Shown here: in pieces, positions 45,302-53,062 of the stretch | How the letters are laid out: every line of letters begins with the position of its first letter | Position numbering within the stretch: the first letter of the stretch is position 1 | From: Flavobacterium jumunjinense | GTDB lineage: Bacteria > Bacteroidota > Bacteroidia > Flavobacteriales > Flavobacteriaceae | Direction of reading: 5' to 3' | NCBI RefSeq assembly: GCF_021650975.2 | Contig: NZ_CP091285.1 | Location: 3,410,001 to 3,474,000, forward strand | Length of the DNA: 64,000 bases | Program-made: the position numbers and the translations under genes | The notes under the pieces: generated by a model | What the model saw: the letters and a program-made list of their open reading frames with translations, nothing else | Databases searched by the model: none | Told to the model about the DNA's origin: nothing

Positions 45302-46318
45302 TTATTTTTTATATTCCCACATGTTATCTAAATCTATTTTTTTGATAGGAATCTCTTTATCTCCTTGTTTAAAAATTAATTTACGATTGCTTAGATCTTC
45401 ATTCATTCGCAACACAATTTCTATTGGTTTTGAAGCATCTGCTTGTTGGAATAAATTGAAAATTTCTTTTTCGTCTATATTCTTAAACTCGAAAACATAA
45501 TGTATTCCTTTTGGATTTGTAATTATGAATGACATGTAGTCAGGAATTGCTCTTTCTTTAAACTCATTTTTTAAAAGTGCTTCATCAAACAAAGTCTCTC
45601 TTTCTCCATTAAACATTTCTATAGCAATTTTCTCAAATGTATAATTAGGAATATCAATATTTGTTTTCCAATTATATTTTTTACGATAGGTATCCCAAAG
45701 TCCAAACTCAATTCCTCCTTTTTGTTCGATATTTTTTATAGCTTCGGGTAATTCGGTACTAAGATCCATATATTCTTTTTGAGAAATTGTTGGGTTATTA
45801 GGAACAAAGTCCTTCATAGCTACCTGTGTTTCTTTAGCTTGAAAACGACCAATTTCTACCTGATTTCCTTCACCATACATCCAGACAACTGCTACTCCTC
45901 CTGGAGCTAACCCAACTATAATTTGATTATATGTTTTCTTTTTCTTGGTTCTATAAGCAACTACTCCTTCTTTAAAAAGTTTGGTCATTTTTTCTTTGGG
46001 TAATGCCCAACTCCCTGTATAGAATTTGTTTTCTACAAAAGAGGCCCATGTAACTTCTAACCTAATTGGTACAGGTTTAAAATCATCTCCTGTCACATGA
46101 GTTGACCCATCATTACCCCAACCACTATGTGCTAAGGCTGAACAAGGAATATAAACACTATTTCCATCTTCAAAAAAAAGATGGCCATTATAAATTTCCA
46201 TTGGGTATAATTTTGGTGCGCTTTCTGAGGGCAACCATTCAAATTTTTCTTCCATAGTTGTTGTTTTGCAGGAACTTAATATTATTAGTGCTATTAAATA
46301 ATAAATGCTATTTTTCAT
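45302..46318 (-). CDS. DUF2931 lipoprotein, probable immunity protein for Tle1
   Basis: 338 residues from ATG 46318, which gives a lipoprotein signal (NSIYYLIALIILSSCKTT). An ATG 60 nt upstream would place 20 residues inside the phospholipase gene and spoil the signal. DUF2931 blocks: FEWLPSESAPKLYPMEIYNG, GWGNDGSTHVTGDDFKPVPI, ENKFYTGSWALPKEKM. From memory, DUF2931 genes often follow Tle1-type phospholipase genes in Bacteroidota, consistent with an outer-membrane or periplasmic immunity role. Only 1 nt separates it from the phospholipase stop. Confidence 0.75.
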   Translation of the reverse strand: MKNSIYYLIALIILSSCKTTTMEEKFEWLPSESAPKLYPMEIYNGHLFFEDGNSVYIPCSALAHSGWGNDGSTHVTGDDFKPVPIRLEVTWASFVENKFYTGSWALPKEKMTKLFKEGVVAYRTKKKKTYNQIIVGLAPGGVAVVWMYGEGNQVEIGRFQAKETQVAMKDFVPNNPTISQKEYMDLSTELPEAIKNIEQKGGIEFGLWDTYRKKYNWKTNIDIPNYTFEKIAIEMFNGERETLFDEALLKNEFKERAIPDYMSFIITNPKGIHYVFEFKNIDEKEIFNLFQQADASKPIEIVLRMNEDLSNRKLIFKQGDKEIPIKKIDLDNMWEYKK

Positions 46319-46319
46319 G

Positions 46320-47861
46320 TTAGGAGTCTTTTGCTGTTTTTCTAAATCTGCGAATAGTAAATTTATTAGTAAATTCATAATTAGGACCTAATCCAACCTC
46401 TCCGAATTTTGCGGACCAATGGAAATATTTATTTCTCAACTCTAATAGCATATTATGATCGTTTACTATTAAATTAAATTTTTCTATTGTCATCTTTTTG
46501 TTTGCTAGTTGCTCTCTAAACACCTTTATTTGAGCATTAGTATAGTATGTCATTTTAGGTTTTTCTCCTGAAATATATTTATCTAATCGTTTTTTTACTT
46601 TTGTTAAATCAAGTGGGTATTTGGAGTCTTCAGTACCGTCAGGAATTGGGAATTTTTTATTTAGTTTATCTAAATTCATTGCCTCTTTTTGAAAATCAAA
46701 TACTTTTTCGCCCATAATATGTAAGGGTATAAAGCTATATCTGTTGCTAATATTTGATCTTTTTCCGTATGTTTCATGCCATTTGTTAGGTCTAACTACT
46801 TCTTTTTCTTTGTACCAACCTTGCGTAATTAAATTATTTAAATCATTATTCAATACGGTGTCCCATTCATCATCGTCATACCCATCAAAAGCTATATTAT
46901 CAAAATCTAGTAGTTGAACATTATCTGGTGAATCATGAACATAGGCTCCTCCAATATCGCAGTGTACTCCGGGTAAAGAAAATTCGCTTCCTCCAGCTGC
47001 TTTCACACTTGTAAGCATGAAATTTGTTCTATGCTCATCTTCAGCGGCTAGTTGAATCACCTTAGCTGCTTTTCTAATACCATTCAAATGAAGTTCTTCA
47101 ACATCATTTTCAAAATTTTTAAATGATCCATTTGTACTAGGGTCATAAGATGAAACAGTGTCATACAAACCTACAAACTGAACTTTAACAATAATATTAT
47201 TTACATCAATTCCTGCTTCTGTTAATTTCAACCCTAAATGACCATATTTTGGTAACATTTCTAAGTCTGTTTTAGCACCATGGCTATCGCGTTTTTCTAA
47301 ATCTCGGGTACCATTTTCATTTTCAACCCATGCTTCAATTGGTTTGTATTTATCTTTGGTTACTTCATAGACAAAATTTCTAGCAGCAGCTGCACCTCGG
47401 CTAAAACCAAAAACATCGATATAAATAATTTTTACATCATTATCGTTTTTTAGTTTACTTATTTTTTCTACTGCTTTTTCACAACCTTTTTTAACTTTAG
47501 CGACTATGCCTGTAGAACCTGCTCCAAAGGCTCCACCTGCACCTTTTGTAAAATAGGAACTATCTCTATCAAAATCTTCAGTTCCAATTCCTTCAATATA
47601 TATTTTAGATATAAATTTATCTGGTTTTTCAATATATGCAGTTTCAAGTCTAGCAATATTAGACCAGTCATTTTCATAACTATCATCTCCGCTATATTTT
47701 TTATATCCCTTATTCCCTTTGTCACCTTCTTTTCCTAGTCTAGCATTTGTATTTGTTCTATTATTCATTGTTCCATCTAGGAATACTCCAATTCTTATAT
47801 TGACTATTCCATTTGGAGGTGGTGGCGGAGTATAATCTCCAAAACTAATGTTTGTTCCCAT
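46320..47861 (-). CDS. Tle1-type (DUF2235) phospholipase, putative type VI effector
   Basis: 513 residues. DUF2235 alpha/beta-hydrolase motifs: N-terminal IRIGVFLDGTMNNRTNTNA (GxFxDGTxNN), nucleophile elbow VFGFSRGAAAARNF with Ser154, and GVHCDIGGAY with the catalytic Asp. A C-terminal His is likely but not pinned. Tle1 enzymes cut phospholipids of competing bacteria after delivery by a type VI secretion system. There is no signal peptide, as expected for such an effector. It is bracketed by a 57-aa protein upstream (17-nt overlap) and a DUF2931 lipoprotein downstream. No T6SS structural genes lie in the window. Confidence 0.82.
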   Translation of the reverse strand: MGTNISFGDYTPPPPPNGIVNIRIGVFLDGTMNNRTNTNARLGKEGDKGNKGYKKYSGDDSYENDWSNIARLETAYIEKPDKFISKIYIEGIGTEDFDRDSSYFTKGAGGAFGAGSTGIVAKVKKGCEKAVEKISKLKNDNDVKIIYIDVFGFSRGAAAARNFVYEVTKDKYKPIEAWVENENGTRDLEKRDSHGAKTDLEMLPKYGHLGLKLTEAGIDVNNIIVKVQFVGLYDTVSSYDPSTNGSFKNFENDVEELHLNGIRKAAKVIQLAAEDEHRTNFMLTSVKAAGGSEFSLPGVHCDIGGAYVHDSPDNVQLLDFDNIAFDGYDDDEWDTVLNNDLNNLITQGWYKEKEVVRPNKWHETYGKRSNISNRYSFIPLHIMGEKVFDFQKEAMNLDKLNKKFPIPDGTEDSKYPLDLTKVKKRLDKYISGEKPKMTYYTNAQIKVFREQLANKKMTIEKFNLIVNDHNMLLELRNKYFHWSAKFGEVGLGPNYEFTNKFTIRRFRKTAKDS

Positions 47862-48018
47862 CGGATACTATTTTTTTATTAGAGATTAAGTTTAAATTAC
47901 CGTCGGTAGCTTCTATATTATGTTGACTGCTTATTTTCTTAAATTTTCCTCCAACTATTAAATTATAATCTGTTACAACAGTAATAGAAATGTTTTTTGC
48001 TTTTTTATGAATTGCCAT
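47845..48018 (-). CDS. 57-aa protein overlapping the Tle1 gene, possible effector adaptor
   Basis: ATG 48018 to TAG 47845 encodes MAIHKKAKNISITVVTDYN... and later HNIEATDGNLNLISNKKIVS. The short alternating beta pattern with N-L-x-L-x-S-N-K-K recalls the C-terminal beta-helix repeats of VgrG/gp5-type spike proteins. It overlaps the phospholipase start by 17 nt, so the two are translated together. A role as chaperone, loading adaptor or spike tip for the effector is inference from position and pattern. A TATATTTG -7-like box lies on the minus strand at 48266-48273. Confidence 0.55.
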   Translation of the reverse strand: MAIHKKAKNISITVVTDYNLIVGGKFKKISSQHNIEATDGNLNLISNKKIVSDGNKH

Positions 48019-48593
48019 AATTAAAATAATATAGATAGCCTAGCTCTATTTTAGTTTGTTGTTTTTCGATGTCGAAGTTAAGATAAAACTTCAGTTTTTT
48101 ATACGAAATTAATAGTCATAACTTCATATTTCTTGTATTTATTAGCTCTTGCTATAGACCTGTTTTTTAGTGTATACCTTTTATATTTGTTTCTACACCC
48201 ACATTAATTTCGGCTTCCCATTGCCTTCATGAGTTTTGGTTTATGTTTATTTGTTTTGTTGCGCCCAAATATACAAAAGTGTTTTAATTTATTTGTAATT
48301 TTGTTTTTACTTTTTTAGTAAAATAAATAGTATGTTTTCATTCCTGAATCTAAATACCGTTAAAAGTATTAAATATCAGTTAAAAGTATATATTTGCTGA
48401 CTTTAAAGAGTCTTGTAACTTCTGTTAAATGTGAATACTGATTAATAAATGTAGCTTTTTATTTTTCTAATAGGAATACATTAGTACAAACTTATTTGTT
48501 TTAATATATTGAAATACAAACTTGTTTTTTTTATTTTCTGCATTACTAAAAGTATTGGGAAAGCATTTAGTACGTCAATTTTAGCCTGAAAAT
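48019..48593. other. Gene-free stretch upstream of the Tle1 unit
   Basis: AT-rich, with no convincing frame on either strand. It contains the minus-strand -7-like box at 48266-48273 that could serve the 57-aa/Tle1/DUF2931 transcript, leaving a leader of about 240 nt. Otherwise I see nothing until the repeat array begins at 48594. Confidence 0.5.
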
Positions 48594-48752
48594 GGTCTTC
48601 GGACAGCTTCCTACGGTCTTCGGACATCTACGAATGCTCTTCTGAAAGGTGAATTTAGTCTTTTAACAGGTTCTTTTATTCTTCTAACAATTACTTTATG
48701 TCTTCTGTCGCTTACATAGATACTTTTAACAGCTTCTGATATTCCTATAATA
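48594..48752 (+). repeat. Array of degenerate 21-nt units (GTCTTCxxACA core)
   Basis: Cores start every 21 nt without exception at 48594, 48615, 48636, 48657, 48678, 48699, 48720 and, weakly, 48741. They read GGTCTTCGGACA twice, then GCTCTTCTGAAA, AGTCTTTTAACA, ATTCTTCTAACA, TGTCTTCTGTCG, ATACTTTTAACA and ATTCCTATAATA. The 9-nt spacers often have TTC in common (GCTTCCTAC, GGTTCTTTT, GCTTCTGAT). The first two cores can form GUC-UUCG-GAC, a stem on the very stable UUCG tetraloop. No start codon opens any frame through it, and both strands meet stops. It lies between divergent genes, about 195 nt upstream of the frameshifted gene at 48948. Confidence 0.7.
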
Positions 48753-48947
48753 CCTTCTTTTAGTTAGCGTAGGGTGGAAAAGGAGTTTTTAGTACTAAAT
48801 AGTATTATCATTTTTCAGTAAGTTAAAATAGCAACAGGCATAAACTTGCTATTATAGTAGCATAAATAGATAATTGAGTATCATTTTGTAATGTTTATAG
48901 TTTTTATTATTGCTTTTTTTTAAAACAACAACAAATAAAATTTAGAC

Positions 48948-49627
48948 ATGAAGAAAAAAGAAGTTTTTAGAACGTTTAATTTCTCAGATGCAGTATTAGT
49001 AAGGGAAAAGAGAAGCTAGCTTTTATGCGAAGAGATGTAGCGAAATTTACTACTTATGGTATTTTAGCATCAGATATTTTAGCATTAGAAGAAAAAATTA
49101 CGTTATTTTCAGATGGGATTTCCGATATTGAAATTTTAGGAGATCAAACGAATAGTACAGCATTAAAGAATATTATTGGTGATGAATTGCGCACAGCTAT
49201 TAGGGATCTAATGACTCGAGTGCAATTGGTATTTAAACCCGAATCCTCTAATTATAGAAAGTTTGGTACAGATACGTTGTCTAAACAATCGGATGCAGAA
49301 TTATTATTTACGAGTAGGAGAGTGGTTCGTGTGGGGTATTTTTTCTTATCTGAGCTAGAACCTAAAGGAGTATCAGCTACAACACTAGCAGATATTGTTA
49401 CCTTAGGAAATAATTTTGAAAATGGCATTATAGATTTGAAAATCAAAATTGGAGACCGTGATGTAATGCAGGAGGAGCGTGTAGAAGCGGCTAACCTACT
49501 ATATGAAAAGCTTGTTAGCTATACTAATACAGGACAAAGCATGTGGGCGAATAGTAATGTTGCAAAATACAATGATTATGTTATTTATAATACACTAACA
49601 GGTGAGCCTTTAGATGATACATTATAG
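48948..49627 (+). pseudogene. Frameshifted gene of an uncharacterised Bacteroidota protein family
   Basis: ATG 48948 opens MKKKEVFRTFNFSDAVLVRE and stops at TAG 49017-49019. The rest continues in another frame from about 49007 (KEKLAFMRRDVAKFTTYGI) to the stop at 49627, so a one-base loss in the run GGGAAAAGAG near 49003-49010 explains it. The 200 codons from ATG 49025 alone would miss the conserved N-terminus. From memory, a family of small helical proteins of about 210 residues in Bacteroidota starts with FRTFNFSDA and contains GDQ, KYRKFG, R-RVVRVG and KYNDYVIY blocks, all seen here. No function is known. It could be a real pseudogene, a sequencing indel, or a programmed frameshift. Confidence 0.65.
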
Positions 49628-49667
49628 AAAATTAGTCTGTTTTTGTACTGCTTAAATTGAATAAAAA

Positions 49668-49711
49668 TAACTGAGGAGCTTAGAATATGAAGATTCAAAA
49701 CCCCTCAGTTA
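49668..49711. terminator. Weak terminator-like hairpin
   Basis: TAACTGAGG (49668-49676) pairs with CCTCAGTTA (49703-49711) around a long loop, between convergent genes. There is no strong T-run. Confidence 0.35.
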
Positions 49712-49733
49712 AAATGACTATTTAACGTATTAT

Positions 49734-51242
49734 TTATATAGTTGGTGTATTCACTCTTAATTTTTCAATTTCTAAGGCGTGCAATTGTTGTGCTAATTCA
49801 TTTTTGATAGCATCATAGGCAGGATCATACGCAAGATTAGTATATTCCGATGGGTCATTAATTAAATCATACAATTCAAATTGTTTAAAATAAGCACCAA
49901 AAGCATCAAAATAGTAGGCAAACTTCCATTTTTCGGTTCTAATGCAACGAATGCGATTGGCCGCTCTAACGATATTCCAACTATTATTTGAACCCGCTTT
50001 AATATCATCATAGGTAAATAAAATGCTTTCTTGAACAGCTTTTCCTTCTTCAATAATAGGTAATAAACTTGTTCCAGCTAGTCCAGTAGGAGGAGTAGCT
50101 ACGTTTGCTATTTCCATTAAAGTAGGCATAATATCTACCAAAGTAGCTAATTTCATTGAGTTTTGTTGACTGTCTTTGTTGAATAAAACTGGATTTGAAA
50201 TAACTAATGGCACACGCAAAGCTTCTTCATAGGCAACAAATGTTTTTTGACGCAAGCCACCATGTGCTAGTCCCATTTCTCCATGATCAGAAGTGAAAGT
50301 AACAATCGCTTTGTCTGCCAAACGTTCTCCTTTTACATCTTCTTTGTATAATTCATCAATGAAATAGCCTAATTCCTTATCGACCTCTTTTAAAAGGGAA
50401 GCATAAAAATTAATATAGTTCAGTTTCTCTTCAGTTGAATTAATTTGCCCAAGACTCACTGCCATATTAATTAAAATTTGCTCTTGTACCATTGGTTTTT
50501 TATTGCGAATTAACTGTTCATCAACCGTATCAGGAAGTCCAATTTCTCTTCCCGACCAACTACTAGGATGATAACCAGAAGTGCCAGCTGAATTAGGATA
50601 GGCCAAAACATCATGAGGGTTTACAAGCGAAAGAACTAATAAATAGGGTTGATGGTGTCCGTTTCTACGTTTTTCTTTCACTTCTTTTAAATATTGAATC
50701 GCTTCGGCAGTATATTTAGCATCATGATTCGCAAAGCCTCCACCAAAATTAAGTGGGTTAACATCTTCACCTGCATCGGGAGCCACCCAACCCATTGCAC
50801 CAAATAAAGAAATATCGGCAGCAGTAAGATCTTCATAATTTGTTTTAGTTCCATTAGGAGCAACTCCTTTACTCATGTGCCATTTGCCACGATATTGCAC
50901 ATCATAACCTTCTGCCCAAAGCGTGTTCATAATGTTGGGTAAAGAAGTGTCAAGTGTGGGTTCTTGGGGAGATAGCAATCCACCCTCAGTAAGCGTTTGC
51001 GATACTCCATGTTTTGCAGGGTAAATACCTGTGAATAAGGTAGTACGACTTGGAGAACACATACACGTATTACAAAATGCTCTGTCAAAACTAAAGCCAT
51101 TTTGTTTCAGAAATGTAAGTGTTTTAAGGTTTTCTTGTTCCCATCCTGGTGGGAAATGCTGTGTTGCACGTTGCTCATCAGTAATAATCAGAATCATGTC
51201 GGGTTGTTGGCCCAATTCTTTCAGTTTTTGTTTAAATTCCAT
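49734..51242 (-). CDS. Type I sulfatase (formylglycine-dependent), no signal peptide
   Basis: 502 residues. N-terminal metal site ILIITDEQR (Asp22), then the formylglycine motif CSPSRTTLFTG (Cys62), YRGKWHM, and the C-terminal metal/active site FTSDHGEMGLAHG. It hydrolyses a sulfate (or phosphonate) monoester; the overall layout resembles choline-sulfatase-like and arylsulfatase-like members. It starts MEFKQKLKELGQQPDM with no signal sequence, so it would act in the cytoplasm, unlike most PUL sulfatases. Cys62 needs a maturase (anSME or FGE), not present in the window. It stands alone. Confidence 0.88.
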   Translation of the reverse strand: MEFKQKLKELGQQPDMILIITDEQRATQHFPPGWEQENLKTLTFLKQNGFSFDRAFCNTCMCSPSRTTLFTGIYPAKHGVSQTLTEGGLLSPQEPTLDTSLPNIMNTLWAEGYDVQYRGKWHMSKGVAPNGTKTNYEDLTAADISLFGAMGWVAPDAGEDVNPLNFGGGFANHDAKYTAEAIQYLKEVKEKRRNGHHQPYLLVLSLVNPHDVLAYPNSAGTSGYHPSSWSGREIGLPDTVDEQLIRNKKPMVQEQILINMAVSLGQINSTEEKLNYINFYASLLKEVDKELGYFIDELYKEDVKGERLADKAIVTFTSDHGEMGLAHGGLRQKTFVAYEEALRVPLVISNPVLFNKDSQQNSMKLATLVDIMPTLMEIANVATPPTGLAGTSLLPIIEEGKAVQESILFTYDDIKAGSNNSWNIVRAANRIRCIRTEKWKFAYYFDAFGAYFKQFELYDLINDPSEYTNLAYDPAYDAIKNELAQQLHALEIEKLRVNTPTI

Positions 51243-51600
51243 ACTTGTTTATTTGTTATTAGTTTGAGAAAAAATAATATAGAAAAGCTTTCCTCATTGT
51301 TCGAAAAAATCGAAATAGGAGTGTTCACTAATTAATAGTATCATATTGCTAATTTCGAATAATAAACACTAAAAAAACAGCGTATAAATACCTGTTTTTT
51401 AGATTATTGAAATGGTTTTTTAATCGCTTTGCTACAATTTGTTATAAAAATAAAAAGAAATAAAAACCTACTTTATTACGAGGCTATTTTTGTAAACACA
51501 ATTTTCTACGTAGTTTTATTGGCTGATGAGGAAAATCATCATTTCTGTACAATAAAAAAGAATTTTTAAAAGTTTTAGAAACTAAAAATAGTAGAATAAA
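51243..51600. other. 358-nt intergenic region with a plus-strand -7 box
   Basis: It holds TATTTTTG at 51488-51495, a candidate -7 element for the downstream lipoprotein gene (about 100-nt leader). I see no coding frame or repeat in the rest. Confidence 0.4.
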
Positions 51601-52356
51601 ATGAAAAAAAAAGGAGTATTAATGTTAGTTATTGTATGTTTTTTTGGCTCTTGTAACTTAAAAAATGACAATCATATCGCTTTAAACGATACTACTATAA
51701 GCAATGATTTAACTAATGTTGTTGAAAAAGAAAAAATAGATAAAAAAGAGAAAGAGTGCAATTGCTTTGACGGAATAGGCTCAAGTGATAAAGACAAACC
51801 TATTTTGGTACATCATTTTTTAAATGGCAAATCAATTAGTGTTTGCGGATTTTATGATGAAGAAATACAAAGTAATCAACTAATAATGTCGGAGTTTGCC
51901 ATTTTTGATTGTGAAACAGGGAAAAATTATGTTGAATTTGGAGCAACGCAAACATGTGCTATAAAAACAACTCAAAAAGCTTTAATCATTGAAGAATTAA
52001 AATATTTACCTGTTGGTACGGATTGGAAATGGGAATTTATTAGTATGGGAGAACAGCAAATTAGCGAAAAAGGAAAAGAACTCATAATCTCAGAAATGAA
52101 ACCAAAAATATTGTCTCTTTCAATTGATAAGAAATTAGAAATAGCATTTTTAAATTCATTAAAAAGGAATAGTGGAATAAGTCCTAACTGGGAAGAACAA
52201 ATTGGAAAACTTGAAGTTTTAGCACTAAATGGAAATGAAAAAGCTATGGATATTTTAAAAAATTATGAAACTTTTTTTGCTATTAAAACAGATGGAGCTC
52301 TTGCAGAAACATGGAAAGAAGCTATAGCAAACGTTGAATGGATGAATAAAAAATAA
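51601..52356 (+). CDS. Lipoprotein of unknown function (251 aa)
   Basis: A lipoprotein signal (KKGVLMLVIVCFFGSCNLK, lipobox FGSC) is followed by a Lys/Glu-rich linker (VVEKEKIDKKEKECN). A beta-rich domain (DKPILVHHFLNGKSISVCGF...ESGNYVEFGATQ-like) and a helical C-terminal part (WEEQIGKLEVLALNGNEKAMDIL) complete it. Three or four cysteines in the central region could form disulfides. I do not recognise the family. The gene is followed after 1 nt by a GNAT acetyltransferase gene. Confidence 0.65.
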   Translation: MKKKGVLMLVIVCFFGSCNLKNDNHIALNDTTISNDLTNVVEKEKIDKKEKECNCFDGIGSSDKDKPILVHHFLNGKSISVCGFYDEEIQSNQLIMSEFAIFDCETGKNYVEFGATQTCAIKTTQKALIIEELKYLPVGTDWKWEFISMGEQQISEKGKELIISEMKPKILSLSIDKKLEIAFLNSLKRNSGISPNWEEQIGKLEVLALNGNEKAMDILKNYETFFAIKTDGALAETWKEAIANVEWMNKK

Positions 52357-52357
52357 C

Positions 52358-52885
52358 ATGACAAACAATTTTCCAACTTTAGAATCTAACCGATTATTAT
52401 TAAGACAACTTAAAGACAACGATATTGAGAATGTTTTTAAAGGACTTTCGCATCCTGACATTATTAAGTATTATGGCATAAGTTTTAACAGTTTAGAGGC
52501 AACCCAAGAACAAATGGACTGGTTTGCGAATCTTGAAGCCACAAAAACTGGAATTTGGTGGGCAATTTGTTCAAAGGACGATGGTACTTTTTTAGGAGCT
52601 GGTGGTTTGAACGATAAGAATGAACACAAAGCAGAAATTGGTTTTTGGTTGTTTCCAGAACATTGGGGAAAAGGATACATGACAGAAGCTATGCCGTTAA
52701 TTTGTGCTTATGCTTTTGACGTTTTAGATTTAAATAAAATTGAAGGTTTTGTGGAAACAGAAAACAATAATTGTAAAAAGGCTTTAGCCAAATTGCAATT
52801 TAATCTTCAAGAAACACAAGTGGATTGTGAAGTTAAAAACGGAAAGTTAATTAGTATCGATGTGTATACGAAAATGAAATCATAG
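52358..52885 (+). CDS. GNAT acetyltransferase (RimJ/RimL-like)
   Basis: 175 residues. It opens ESNRLLLRQLKDNDIENVFKG (the usual RimJ/RimL start), then AEIGFWLFPEHWGKGYMTEAM (acetyl-CoA loop, Q/R-x-x-G-x-G/A variant HWGKGYM) and KIEGFVETENNNCKKALAKL (the ...N-x-x-S/C-x-x-L block with Asn-Asn-Cys). It should acetylate an N-terminus or a small amine; the substrate is unknown. It is translationally coupled to the lipoprotein gene 1 nt upstream. Confidence 0.88.
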   Translation: MTNNFPTLESNRLLLRQLKDNDIENVFKGLSHPDIIKYYGISFNSLEATQEQMDWFANLEATKTGIWWAICSKDDGTFLGAGGLNDKNEHKAEIGFWLFPEHWGKGYMTEAMPLICAYAFDVLDLNKIEGFVETENNNCKKALAKLQFNLQETQVDCEVKNGKLISIDVYTKMKS

Positions 52886-53028
52886 CTTTTTAAATTTTTA
52901 GGGCTTATTTTCAATAAATTAAAAATTGGGTTTTATTTTAAAATGATATTGAAAAATGAAGCAAAAGTATATAAACATAAAATTCAAAAAAAAATAAAAA
53001 ATCTAACTTTTACCTTCTAAATTTTTCC

Positions 53029-53036
53029 TATATTTG
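53029..53036 (+). promoter_or_regulatory. -7 box of guaB
   Basis: TATATTTG matches TAnnTTTG and lies 26 nt before ATG 53063. The -33 region reads CTTTTAC at the expected distance, a weak TTG substitute. Confidence 0.45.
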
Positions 53037-53062
53037 CTTGCAATTTAACTACAAATTGCAAA

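Noticed and set aside
48594..48752. The 21-nt array as a coding heptapeptide repeat (LLTxS-like on the plus strand, V-R/K-R on the minus strand)
   Set aside because: No start codon opens either frame and stops interrupt both; kept as a non-coding repeat.
49025..49627. Intact 200-aa gene starting at ATG 49025
   Set aside because: The conserved family N-terminus (FRTFNFSDA) lies upstream in another frame; a frameshifted gene explains the sequence better.
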